A DNA stretch of 64,000 nucleotides from Phlegmacium glaucopus (taxonomy: Eukaryota; Basidiomycota; Agaricomycetes; Agaricales; Cortinariaceae). The stretch is taken from NCBI GenBank assembly GCA_015039465.1, contig MU130569.1:299952-363951 (forward strand), given 5' to 3'. The notes below the pieces were generated by a model. The model was not told where the DNA came from, did not search any database, and was given only the letters and a program-made list of their open reading frames with translations. This document shows, in pieces, positions 1-10,371 of the stretch (positions within the stretch are counted from its first letter, which is position 1; the number at the start of each line of letters is the position of its first letter). The position numbers and the translations under genes are program-made.

Positions 1-1650
1 CTAGAAGAAACCGAGGTGGTGGGACTAACGAGTGTTGTTGAGTCACAAGGTTCAGTTGATCTGTAAGAATTCTTTTAAATGTTTATGTTCTTTAGTTTTA
101 TATGTAGAGACTGGTAGTTGCTACGAGACCAAAGTTCGAGACTTGGTCGTTTAAGCTGTAGTTAGTAGTTGTGTTTGTGGTGACCAGGGTATGATAGGTA
201 AGGGCAATGACGACGCCGACTTTGCGTGTTCAATAAGTCCAGTGCCCGTAATGACACTCACAAGTTGAAAAGGGTAGCGTAGGAATCCATAAATTAAAAT
301 CACGTAGTGTAGGTATTAATGAGTTAGTAGCAACAGCAACTAGTCCGATGGGTACTTAGAGTTCCGATGGGTACTTAGAGTTCATGGGTGAAGTCAAAGG
401 CGAAGCTGCCAACGCGGACATCGGGTAGACCTTCCTTAAATACGAGGAGAGGACTACGGTATTACGTTCGGTTGGACCCTAAGCACCTTAGCCGTGTTTT
501 AGGGAGTGACTCAAAAAAAAAATTTAAATTAAATCAAGATTACATTTGATGTTGTATGTTCACTGTTGTTTGTTTGTTACTACTTGTTTGTTATTGCTGT
601 TTGTTTGTTTGTTTATTTCTGTTTACTTGCTTGTTGTTTCTGTTTACTTGTTGTTGTCTGTTTACTTGTTGCTTGTATGTTTCTACTTGTTTACTGCTTC
701 TACTTGTTTACTGCTGCTACTTGTCCACTACTACATGTACAGACGTATGGGTGATGTATGAGCTAGGGTAAGTATGTTATGATGGAGGCGTTAGGATGGA
801 GGTGGTTGTTACTATTCGTGGTTATTCATGTTGTTACTGCTTACGCCCGTGATGGAGAACCCTCACTAAAAAAATCGAAATTTAAATTAAGATTACATTT
901 GATGCTGTCCATTTCTTATTACCTCCACTTGTTAGGGACCATTGTCGGACTGGGTCAGTGCGACACACTGTGTCGGTAACCACAGTGTAAATGACTATGT
1001 CAACGTCAAGGAACTCAATAACTGACAAAGGGAGGTAAAAAAAACGTTTCATATGTATCATATCACATATATTATGTTATTAGGACTTATAATGGGGATT
1101 TATTTACTTTATAAGACCCTTTTAACGTTATAATACTGGTTCTAGAATATGTAAGACTACAGTTAGTAGGTGTAGGAGGGTTAGGACGAGTAGTAGAGTC
1201 GTTATACAGAGGGGTCAGAATGATTGGAGTAGTTCCTACTCGAATGTTCACGGTTTCTCCGGATTCACTTCCTATACTCCTTGTTCCATTCCCATATCTA
1301 TAAGTCTAGGAAGATCCTTAACAGTGTTCCTTAAAACACATAAAAGTTGTTAAAAGACGAAACTCGGTACATCGAGAAAAAAAAGACTTAAAAAACGTTA
1401 AACAAAATAGTTTTAGGTAACTCTTTACTGGACCGATGTGGAGGACGTACCACCGGGACGAAGCAGTTTAAATTTTATCCAGGTTTAATCCGTTGAGTTG
1501 AACGAGTGTAGTTAATAACTAGATGGTACCACCCGGGTGTCTAATGAGTAAAGAAGTGGTAAGACCTGTTTATTTTAACGTTTTACATCTCTTACAAATC
1601 TACATTGTCATTGTAAAGCAGGGGAGTTGTTGTCATCTTCAAAGTGCATT
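1..1650. other. Block that reads as a reversed, uncomplemented (mirror) sequence
   Basis: Neither real strand carries a convincing gene here; the open frames at 546-771 are T/G-rich low complexity. If each base is complemented but the order kept (equal to reversing the string), an uninterrupted frame of 84 codons runs from 1 to 254. It ends at a GTGAGT donor at 255 with a CAG acceptor at 345, and the frame continues to a stop near 460. A second such frame near 1537-1651 contains W, F and a Cys-x2-Cys pair, like a BED-type finger of transposases. By hand count CpG is roughly 50 and GpC roughly 30, the opposite of the CpG-poor repeat DNA just downstream. The far edge lies somewhere in 1600-1740. 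The likeliest cause is a data or assembly error; the content looks like a repeat-derived gene. Confidence 0.75.
345..382. repeat. Two-copy 19-bp tandem repeat
   Basis: The unit beginning CCGATGGGTACTTAGAG occurs twice head to tail with a period of 19 and no mismatch. It lies inside the mirror-like block. Confidence 0.8.
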
Positions 1651-2160
1651 AAGATAAGAAACTTAGTAAAAATAAGTCCCACAGTGGTTGTTGGCGTTGG
1701 CGTTGTTGGTGTTGTTGGCGTTTCGGTTGACATCATGGCTGAGATTTTCAGAATATGGAGACAGTCAGTATTTCCATTTTCCAGCATGCACTGAACTGGA
1801 TTCATATTCCAGTTATAGCAGCTTTTCCTCATCGCCAAAAATCCCACCATCACCAAAATTTGTTGCCCCAGCTTCCCCACCACAAAAGTCGTCATAGATT
1901 TTGCAACCTTTGGGGCACCTAAATCAGCAAGTGTGTTCGGAACAGCAGTGGCATCAACACCGCTTTCACTGGCAGGCGGCAAGGCGGCGTTTGGCGGCAT
2001 GCAAGAGGCAGCAGGATGTTCTGCATTCGATGAAGAAGACAATAGGTTGCCTGGAGAGGGTAGTGTAATGTCTCATAGAGGTAGTGCTTCAGAAGCACTG
2101 TCGGTTGTGGTCTCTACAGCCATCCCTTCATATTCACATTCTGGGTGTTGGTGTATATGT
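1608..2160 (-). pseudogene. Repeat-derived coding remnant, unrecognised
   Basis: The minus strand is open for about 145 codons from 2042 down to 1608. It extends upstream in the same frame across one in-frame stop near 2070. The product would be Ser/Pro/Ala-rich, ending in a Thr-Pro run (TETPTTPTTPTPTTT) coded by a GTT/GGC-rich repeat at 1688-1730. No ATG is placed convincingly and no family is recognised. CpG is scarce, as in the other repeats here, so I read it as the decayed tail of a transposon gene. Its 3' end touches the edge of the mirror-like block. Confidence 0.3.
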
Positions 2161-2455
2161 TAGTCAGTCGTATAGTCCATGTAATTAAGCAGTACATGAA
2201 AATAAGAAAAGTATTGAGCGCGAAAAATCCATGAAACTACCTAAAAATGTCTGAAAATGTTTAATTGAATAGAAATAAGATTGTCCTGCCTGGCAGCAGA
2301 CGGTGCGTTTGCGTGTCTTAAGTGTCTTAACCATCTTATTCTGGGCATTCATGTCTTATTCAGAAAGGTACATAGCTTTGACAAGACACATCAAATGTGT
2401 CTTAATTTGTCTTAGGTGCCTGTGACAAGACACATCAGACACATCAGACCATGTG
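2161..2455. repeat. Short dispersed TGTCTTA/GACAAGACACATC repeats
   Basis: No gene is seen. The words GACAAGACACATCA and TGTGTCTTA recur several times on both strands between 2310 and 2455. This gives a loose inverted and direct repeat pattern typical of transposon ends, but a full inverted repeat pair could not be delimited. Confidence 0.35.
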
Positions 2456-3360
2456 TCATTTTCCTGATGTAGTCATTTGATCCTTGACTTCGTTTGGTCC
2501 CCATGCTTTATCAAAGGTTCGGACATAGAAGTCTTCCAAATGCAACGATGTAGAAGATGACGATGCCATTGAACAAGAAGGTACGGGAACTCCCAAATTG
2601 AAGCTTACATCATGAAGTCGATACATAGTATTACATACTGTATTTTGTGCCATGAGTCATGAAAATTGCAACCGTCGACGTGCCTATGAAGATTTTGAGT
2701 ATTCAGGCAGCCGTTTCTGGCATCAATGAAGGAAAGTATGCAACTTGAAAGCTGCTGCAGCAGGGGAAAATACGAGTATACATGTTTAGGAGCGAAATGC
2801 TGTCTCTGATGTCCCATTTGAATCATTGACCAGTGTTGCCCTCTGAAATTAGCTGACGGCCGGGCTGAGAAATGGTGGATAAAGTGCTTCCTCAAGCACC
2901 AATGAGCTGCTGCGCCATCCAGAACTTGTAATGCCACAAACTACAAAGCTCAACCCCAAGCATGCCTGTTCTGGCTGATTATTTTGAAAAGATCACAGGT
3001 CTCAACGAGTGGTAGAAGGGATTCAGCTGGGGTGGTGGGCAGAAGAATTCTGGTTGTGTTGATTTTTTATGCATAGGTACTGTAGGCTATTATCTTTGTT
3101 TATTCTCTCTGATGGGCCATCGCCTGATCTTTGAAAGGTTCCGGATTCCCCATTCATGATGTTCATTATATCCAATTGAGTGTTCAAACCCATGAAGGAC
3201 ATAATATTGAAGCTTGAAGTCTCATCTGCAAAAGTGATGCAGAATTTGTCAAATCCACTTTGACCATACGCCGAGATGCCTGTGAGGGATATGGACGATG
3301 TACCTGGACCACGTATCTGAAATCCAGGTTGTTCAACAATGATGATTTGCGTCAAAGGAG
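2456..3360 (-). pseudogene. Coding-like repeat remnant, unrecognised
   Basis: Two minus-strand frames look coding: 3355-3023 (110 codons) and 2937-2605 (110 codons). The first is open upstream of its first start-like codon. Both end in stops that would need splicing or repair to join. No conserved motif is recognised. Position downstream of the Plavaka transposase and low CpG suggest transposon cargo or an older insertion. Confidence 0.3.
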
Positions 3361-3441
3361 GATGTTGGGAGGTGCCAAACGATGATTCGAAGTCTCCACA
3401 ACAAAAACAACAAAAACACTGAATCTCTCTGGTTTAGCAAT

Positions 3442-4107
3442 TCAAAAGAACTGTAATAATAGTTTTGTTGGTGAATATTGAATATTGACTAGAGATAGGT
3501 TGGAGACATGACGTCTTGTGCATCGCTCATCAACAAGGAGGCTAAATATAGATGATGTACTTTGGTTTGAAACCGAGAGTCTGAATTGCTGCTTGTAAGT
3601 TGGCCATGAAGAAAGAATTGCCACTGAATGGACCAGATGGTGATACCCAGTGAGAATTCGAAAGGAAAAGTAAAAACACATCTGTACTGTAACAGGACTG
3701 AAGGCAGTCTGAGGCGTGAAAAGACAGTTGACATCAGCAAAATCAGGAAATTCCCATAGCTTGTCACAGTCACATCGCCAAAATTATAGTTTGTTATAGT
3801 TTGTTATAGTGCCCATAGTATCCATGTCGTGCTCGCTAGCACTGTCCAGCACTGTCCCAAATGCAGAGTTCACTATATCACATTGTAGAGTTCACTATAT
3901 CACATTGTAGAGCACTGCAAGGGATCCATTACTACTATCATGCATTATGAATCCCAGGCTATCCGGTAGATATCCTTAATATGAATTCTAATAGTCATTA
4001 TTTTCAAATATATTTCATTCAAACTACATTGTAATATGAGAGTGAACAAACAGCCAGATACATGTATCTAATGAAATGAATTTTAATAAGGAAAGCTAGA
4101 AGTAAAG
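3442..4107. other. Repeat-rich spacer
   Basis: No gene is seen. It holds tandem TTATAGTTTG units at about 3784-3812, two CACTGTCC units at about 3840-3857 and a 22-bp tandem repeat, listed separately. This could be the subterminal region of the Plavaka element, but no matching terminal inverted repeat was found. Confidence 0.4.
3865..3908. repeat. Two-copy 22-bp tandem repeat
   Basis: AGAGTTCACTATATCACATT plus GT is repeated exactly twice, with a period of 22. A third partial start (AGAGCACTG) follows. Confidence 0.85.
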
Positions 4108-7100
4108 CTAAGAAAGAGATAGATAAAGTTCCTTGTCAAAGTACTTATTCAACCGGAATTCTGAACAGTAGGTAGAGGAATTATACTTGGTGAGGCGGTG
4201 ATCGGCTACATTTCCAAAACAAGGAGTCAGGTCAACAGGCGCTCTTACTTGCTGCAAAGGAAGTATGTCGCCAATGAGTTTGCCATTGGCTCGCCTTGCC
4301 CGTTTGAGAATATATAATGATGATTTTGCCTCAGGGTAAGGTCCTCGAGCTGTGGATGAACCTGAAATGTTTTTGTTGATCTGGGGTACAATATCAAAAC
4401 GACGTGCATATGTAAGGAAACAATCTCCATGAAAGAGGGATCTTGTGCATTGAATCATATGGAAGATGAGACATAATTCCGCGACTTGATGACCTTGAAA
4501 GATTGGAGGTTAGCAGGATATTCAACCAATGAACCGAAATCTATGATATCCATACCTTCAAGGCGGCTATGTGGCCATTCAAAATCTGGATCTAGATTGA
4601 CGATGACTGGATTGTAGCACCCCAACTCTTATTCACCAGATGGAGGACATGCATTTACAGTCTTGGATGGGAGAGTTTCATGTGGAAAATGATATGCTTT
4701 ATTTTGTAAACGATGTTTCTTCCACACCTGTAAATGTGTGAATGGTAATTGAGATCCTTGAGATGCAGAGCGGCGGCCACCAAGGACTCTGATATATCCA
4801 TCGTTAGCATTAGTGATACATTGTATGTAGTTGGAGAGTGCTTCATGTAAATCTGGAATGTTGAACAAAGTAGCTATGTCATTGATAGGCTTATTAAATG
4901 ATGGATCGCGGTTGAGATGGAAGGCTGCTTGAGGTGAGGAAAATGTATGTGGTTGCGCTTGTGGTACTCGGCCAGATGGAGGATTTTTCTTGAGGTCAGC
5001 AGCTTTGGCGAAATAATCAATGTGAGAGGGCAAGGACTTGCCCGAGAGAGCTGATACAGGATTTATTTGATTGACAAGGTTAGCCGTTGTCTCAATAGTT
5101 GAGTCATCGCTGGCAACACTTGCACAGTTGCTATTGTCTTCTTCTGAAGAGCCATTTGTAGAAAACCTTGCGCAAAAGTCTACTTTGGCATCACAAACTG
5201 CTGTAAAAAGGTCAAATCGCTGACATTTCTCTATGTGATCAAGATGTTGACAAATTTGAGACTCAAATTTTTGGTTATTGGAGAAATCTGAAGAATCTTT
5301 TATCACTTCAATGTGAGCACATTCCATTCCATCTGCTGACCATTGGAGTGCAATACCGTTTGCGCGAATACTTGGAACGACACTCTGTAGAAATTCCAGT
5401 TTTGGAATATACCAGTTATCAATAACATGGTTTTTCCCCCGTCGAGCCCCCGCAGCAATGATCAAATCCTTGTGAGTATGAAATTCCTTTAGTGCTGCAT
5501 CAATCTTTGCGCACATTGGTTCATCAATCTGCATAGATTGAGCCAAGTAATGGAAGTCCATCAGAGATTGGATGGCAACGAGGAAGTCTGGTGGAACAGC
5601 ATCTGCAATCACAGCAACAATGTAGCGCTGGATCTCTCAGTGTTCACAACCAGTAACCTGTTTGAGAGACGATATGCCTTCTTTGAACTGTCGGAATCCC
5701 ACATGCTGATGAAGGATGGAGAAACAAAAGTCAAGCTCAGCGGCACCAACAGTGTTTATGCACCATTTGGCATCATGGTCCCAAAATGCTTTATGCCAGT
5801 GATGCAGTGGTTCTGGCATTAGGAATACGGATGGATCGGACATAGGAACTGTGAAGCTGCCTTAAAATAAGCTTCCAGATCCCATGGATCAGCTTTTTCC
5901 TCCACCACATGAAGTTGTGCAAGCGTTGTTGATGCCGTGCATGGTTCATGCCGGAAATTGTCTCCCAGTTGTTTATATGAACCCATTGTAACCGAAGAAG
6001 TCCTCCCTGCAACGCCAGCGATAAGGGTGGATTCTGGAGTGTCAATAATATATGCAGCTAGAGGGGTAAAGCAGAACCAACGCCATCCAAGTGGGTTGGA
6101 CATCATGATTCCTATACTGGCAGCAGTTTTCAATGGTTGAAGAATGAAGTCAAGGCATTTGTGTACCAGCCTATCTCCCAGCAGGCCACATAGACACTTT
6201 TCTGATGAATAAATGATGGTACTGGTAGCAATGCTAAAAGAAGGAAAGCATGGTTGGATGATTTCATTCGGAAGTTCATTTTGAGATTGGCAAGGCTGAT
6301 AAGCAATGGGTGTGCCATACAGTTACCGGTCATGGCAGATATATTTGTTTTATCTGATGATAAAACCGTTCCAAAGAGTGTTGCCCCTTGTGGAAGAGAA
6401 TCCTTTGATATATAAGATGATTAGTCTTGGAGTCGAAACAGAGGAAATCAAATATGATTACATACCTGCATTTCCCAAGCAGCATTGCCTGATAACCATT
6501 CTGTATACACTCGTATTGCACCCTCTGCTGACCAGAACAACTAAAACAGATGAAATTGGATGTAGTCTTGGACTAGCGGGTTGTGTAAGATTGACTGAAG
6601 ACAATCTATGGGATCTCGGTAGTAGAGAAATAACTTTTGTTTTGTCAGAAAAGCTGTTGGCCATGGTTTACTTTTCCATGAAGGTCCCACCGGTAGCATT
6701 TCAGCACGATTTCGTAAGTCCTTTGCAGTATGGAAGGAAAGTCCAATGTTTTTCACCTATTTCCAAGGAATTTTTTGGTAAGGAGAATATATACCGCATT
6801 TTAGATGCATAACTCACCAGTTTGAGCTTCAGAAAACGATCCACGGCAGCCATGCTTAGGCGAGAACAAAGTAGAAATGAGGCTAGCTCCCATTCATCTC
6901 TCGATGTGAAAGGATAGTATAGGTGCCCTTTCCTCATTTCGGTATATCTGTCCTTGTCACACTGATCCATAAATGTCTCTCCACATCCGAAGACTTGGCC
7001 AGATGTAGGATGATTCTTGATATTAAATGTATTTCGCCTGTCTTCAGGGTTTGGGGATGTAGACACTATAAGGGAAGAATGAGATGAGGCTGGCAGATAA

Positions 7101-7114
7101 TCTTCTGCTGTCAT
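4108..7114 (-). pseudogene. Plavaka-type (CACTA-like) transposase, degenerate
   Basis: In transcript order, conserved blocks match the transposase family common in agaricomycetes: YPFTSRDEWEL (about 6910), DLRNRAEMLP (about 6695), RVYTEWLSGNAAWEMQ (about 6500), FGTVLSSDKTNISAMTGN (about 6370), TPLAAYIIDTPES (about 6050), MPEPLHHWHKAFWDHDAKWC (about 5800), the QWSADGMECAHIEVIK region with DUF6830-like sequence (about 5320), and the tail PCFGNVADHRLTK...KYFDKELY (about 4150). Expected introns survive, including one after 6505 and one between the blocks at about 4560 and 4490 with GTATGG donor and CTAAC branch-like site. Decay is clear: in-frame stops at 6541-6543 (TAG), 5637-5639 (TGA, where relatives have Arg) and 4629-4631 (TAA), a frameshift near 6200, and loss of about 12 codons near 5845. 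The N-terminal zinc-finger part is missing. Confidence 0.85.
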
Positions 7115-8129
7115 TGCACATCATTGCACATACTCGCAGATCATCGCAGAATACTCGCAGATCATCGCAGATACTTGCAGTCATCACCAACATTCACATT
7201 ATCATTTGCAGTTACCAGCAGTTCTCACAATCTTTAAACACACTTCCAACGAAGGTCACTCAGGTGACTTTATTACTCATCACCTTTATTTTTATCTTGT
7301 CTCCTCCATTTGGCTCTTATCTCCTATGTTTCATTACCAAAATACCGGACCCATGTGACTCCACTTTTACCCGCATTTTACATTTCTGTTTCACCTTTCC
7401 GCACTTAGCTATTTGCTAGTTACTATATTATTAGCAGTAGCAAGTAAGAGGAAGAAAGAGCAGAACGGATGAAATTACCACAGTTTTGATCCCACCTTTG
7501 GAACGTTGTACTAAGCTACTCTTGCACTCCTTCAAAATCATCCTGCGGGCTTCGCTTTTTCTGTGCATTATCTCGCACTTTAAAGCAAACCTTCACACCT
7601 CATAAAACCTCACTATCACCTATTGAAGATAACTACATCAACCCCACAAACTATGTACTACTTGCGGTCTGTCCCCACCGCAGGTACATCACCGTACTCC
7701 ATACAGTGCCTTCCCTAATATCCTGAACTACTCTTCCTATGTTCAACTCCAAGACTTTTCCATGTCATTCCGGTTCCTCCATCTATACTCCAAACCCGTT
7801 ACCACTTCTTCACCACTACCACTATTTTTTGTCATCATCCTTCCCACCATCAGTCAGCATACCTGCCATGGATTATTCACCCAAGAATGCAGGACCTTTC
7901 CGGGAGCAGAATGCAGCACTTATATTTATATTCTATATTTCGGTTGCTATTCCTTTATTTATTTAAGTACTCGAAACTTGTATGTTTTCCTCAGTTTGAA
8001 TATCAACATAGTTTCCCTCTCCTATTATTCTTCTAAGTCCCTCCAACTTCCAGTTCCACTCTGTTCCGTTATTACTCCAAAATTAGGACACAAAGGTTTA
8101 GGGTAGCACAGCACATAAGCTGAGGCTGT
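7115..8129. other. Gene-free repeat-like spacer
   Basis: Pyrimidine-rich on the plus strand with no convincing gene. At 7119-7175 short units of the type CTCGCAGATCATCGCAGA repeat two to three times. The plus-strand open frames are Ser/Pro/Phe-rich, as expected from CT-rich DNA, and are not called. Confidence 0.4.
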
Positions 8130-8470
8130 AGTCCTTATCCGTTCCGTGGTTCCGTTCCAGTCAAACTCCGTCCGATACTCCAGAATAGAGTTTCCGAACT
8201 TAACATCCTCATCCTCTACTCTCTTCACTTTTTCAGCCTTTTATTTGTCACTGTCCCCTACTGTCAACCACTATAGTCTCACCAAAGACTCTTTCATATT
8301 CATCCTCATCCTCCTCTACTCTCTTTTAACCAAGTGTGCTAACTAGTCTCTGGTTATACCTTCCCAAAAAAAACACAGGGGGATATTCTGACCTTAAGTC
8401 TGGTCCAGTTCCCTCTGGTTGTTGTTATATATTAACACACACAATGATTTATACCAGTCTTGATAGTCTT
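8130..8470 (+). repeat. LTR-like repeat fragment (same family as 36500-37116)
   Basis: The segment 8238-8470 matches 36850-37117. Both have CTGTCCCCTACTGTCAAC, then CTATAGTCT.AC, then CATCCTCATCCTC, then CTGGTCCA and CTCTGGTT, and end AACACA.ACAATGATTTATA. CT-rich sequence upstream of a conserved end fits the right half of an LTR. No partner LTR or target duplication was found for this copy. Confidence 0.5.
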
Positions 8471-8669
8471 GAATGGTGGGTCTTTTTTGTACATAATGTA
8501 TATAATTTTTACTATTTCAAGGGTGCACACAAGTAATATTTAATCTGGGGGTGGCCCATTCCACATATATTGTATTAATGTATCATTATATTTAACCTGT
8601 AACCTGTACCTCCCTCTGTAATTAATATATTTTAATAAACTATTTACATGAATAACTATAGAAATAAAT

Positions 8670-8825
8670 GAGAGAAAAAGCCAGTTACAACCAGTTAGTA
8701 ACTGGTCTTGATTGAAACTGGTTACGAACTGGTTATATAACCAACATTAACTGATGTTAACCAATCAAGACCAGTCTGCATCAGTCTGGTCCAGTTTTTT
8801 GGGGTATGAGGTAAAATGCTAACTG
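8670..8825. repeat. CAGTT/AACTG-rich palindromic cluster
   Basis: CCAGTT, AACTGG and ACCAGT occur about a dozen times in both orientations, including AACTGGTTATATAACC-like palindromes. The stretch could fold into extended hairpins. A related GAACT/AGTTC cluster lies at 43940-44030. Possibly a small terminal-repeat element; no target duplication was delimited. Confidence 0.5.
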
Positions 8826-9231
8826 GTCTCAGTCCCGGTTAGTGGGATCAGGGACCCAAAAACCAGGACTGGACCGGACCCTCAAACACTACACAGAACA
8901 CACTCAGTTCAAGTTGCTGTCAGTAGCAAGGTTGTCATAGAAGATGGTTTGATTGTTGTGTCTGGCGGGTGGAAGAGCCACTCAGAACTGAAAGGGCAAA
9001 TCTCAAGCCAAATGATTCAACCACCATTATGTTGCAGTAGATGGAGTCTTGAAGAGGAGAACTATTTTACTAGACATGTTGAATACATAATGGTTGTGTT
9101 CTGACAAATTGGAGTGATGAACAACCTTGGTGCCGCTTAAATCATTTATCATGAGGCATGTATTATTCATTATGCTCTGGAGAATGACCTGCCAGTGTTA
9201 TAAATTAACCCAGGTGGCCCTGCCAATATAT

Positions 9232-9430
9232 GCCTCTGTGGCCCAGCAGTAAGTATCATCAAAATTCCTAATAAGGTAGTAATGTAAAATTAAATAGTGT
9301 CAGTGGTTCAAATCCCCAACATTGTAATGAATAAATACAGCCTAGTAAATGTAATAACAACTACCAGTGTAATAACCACCCATACATAATAATTGTAATG
9401 ACTTAACTATAATCTCCTAATAAGTGTAAT
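9232..9430 (+). repeat. SINE-like unit with tRNA-type A and B boxes
   Basis: GTGGCCCAGCAGTAAG near 9238 resembles a pol III A box. GGTTCAAATCCCC at 9305-9317 is a close match to the B box. The spacing of about 65 bases is long for an ordinary tRNA but within the range of tRNA-derived SINEs or intron-bearing tRNAs. Downstream is a tail of imperfect GTGTAATAACAA units (about 9350-9450), as SINEs often have. No clean tRNA cloverleaf could be drawn by eye. Confidence 0.45.
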
Positions 9431-9667
9431 AACAAGTGTAATAACAATAATAAGTAAATCTGCATACTCTCATTAACAAGAACTGGCAGATAAGAGCAAG
9501 CTTCCCTGATAATATTTGAGAACCAGCTGATAAGATCAATCTTCCTTGATAAGGTAAGATATATTTGTTATCAACTCAATCAATTATTAGACATGATAAG
9601 ATAACAAAGCAATCCACCTGATTGTAACACCTTATGAGGCCTTATAATTGGCCCACTGGATTACTGG

Positions 9668-10096
9668 TGTTACAACTTCAAACAATTCAGATGACTCTGA
9701 TCATAAACAGTTGTATAAAGGTCTGTTTGTTGGTTTGGTGAGCTCAAAAGAGTACCAAGAGATAGTCTCAAGGAATTGTCTTAAGAGTTTGAGGAAGATC
9801 AAGATAGAAAAGTATGTACAATTCTCAAGAACTAGCTAGAGAATACAGCTGTAGTAAATACAGTATTTATATAAAAAGGATGAGTCGCATAGTGGTATGA
9901 GTTGTCCACATGTGAAGAGTGAGTCATAAGTAAAAATAGAAGTGACTCATGCAATGAGTCATATACATGTAAATGAAACAATAAAAAGGTATAGTAAACA
10001 TTGTAAATAGAAATGAAATGAGGGTGTATAGCACATGTAGGTGAAACAATATTGTGTTCAGTGGAGTTATAGAAAATAAAAATAAAGTTTGTAACA
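9668..10096 (-). repeat. Solo LTR, family 1, with 5-bp target duplication
   Basis: On the minus strand the unit starts TGTTACAAACT (10096) and ends TAACA (9668), about 429 bp. It aligns along its length to 43503-43902. It is flanked by the direct repeat ACTGG at 9663-9667 and 10097-10101. TG...CA ends, a 5-bp duplication and no internal region identify a solo LTR of a Copia- or Gypsy-like element left by LTR-LTR recombination. Confidence 0.88.
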
Positions 10097-10272
10097 ACTG
10101 GCCTTATCAGCCTTATAAGGCAATCTGGAGATTTCCAACAAGGGGTACAGAATTTGGTTTACTAGCACACTTCCAGAGGCTGTAGTGTAGACTATATGAG
10201 ACAAGGAGATATTTGAAACAGAAATTTGGGGGTCTCTTTGATTATATGAATATAAGATACATGGCACATCAT

Positions 10273-10371
10273 GTTTGTTTGGTCTTGCACCTGATGGTTG
10301 AAAGCTGCAGTATGGTGAGCATGCCAACAAAATAAAGACTACATCCTTGCAGAGAATCTAAATTTCCCCTA
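10273..10371 (+). repeat. Dispersed repeat copy 1, hairpin-ended
   Basis: This segment matches 12761-12855 at about 85-90 percent. Each begins GTTTGTTTGGTC and has GCATGCCAAC about 45 bases on. In the second copy these arms are inverted (GTTTGTTTGG / CCAAACAAA). The shared part continues to AAATTTCCCCT. Size and hairpin fit a MITE-like relic. Confidence 0.6.

Noticed and set aside
546..771. Three overlapping Leu/Val/Cys/Phe-rich frames
   Set aside because: They come from a TTG/CTG-rich low-complexity run inside the mirror-like block and have no motif.
6306..6812. Plus-strand frame of 168 codons
   Set aside because: It is the antisense shadow of the Plavaka transposase, whose conserved blocks lie on the minus strand.
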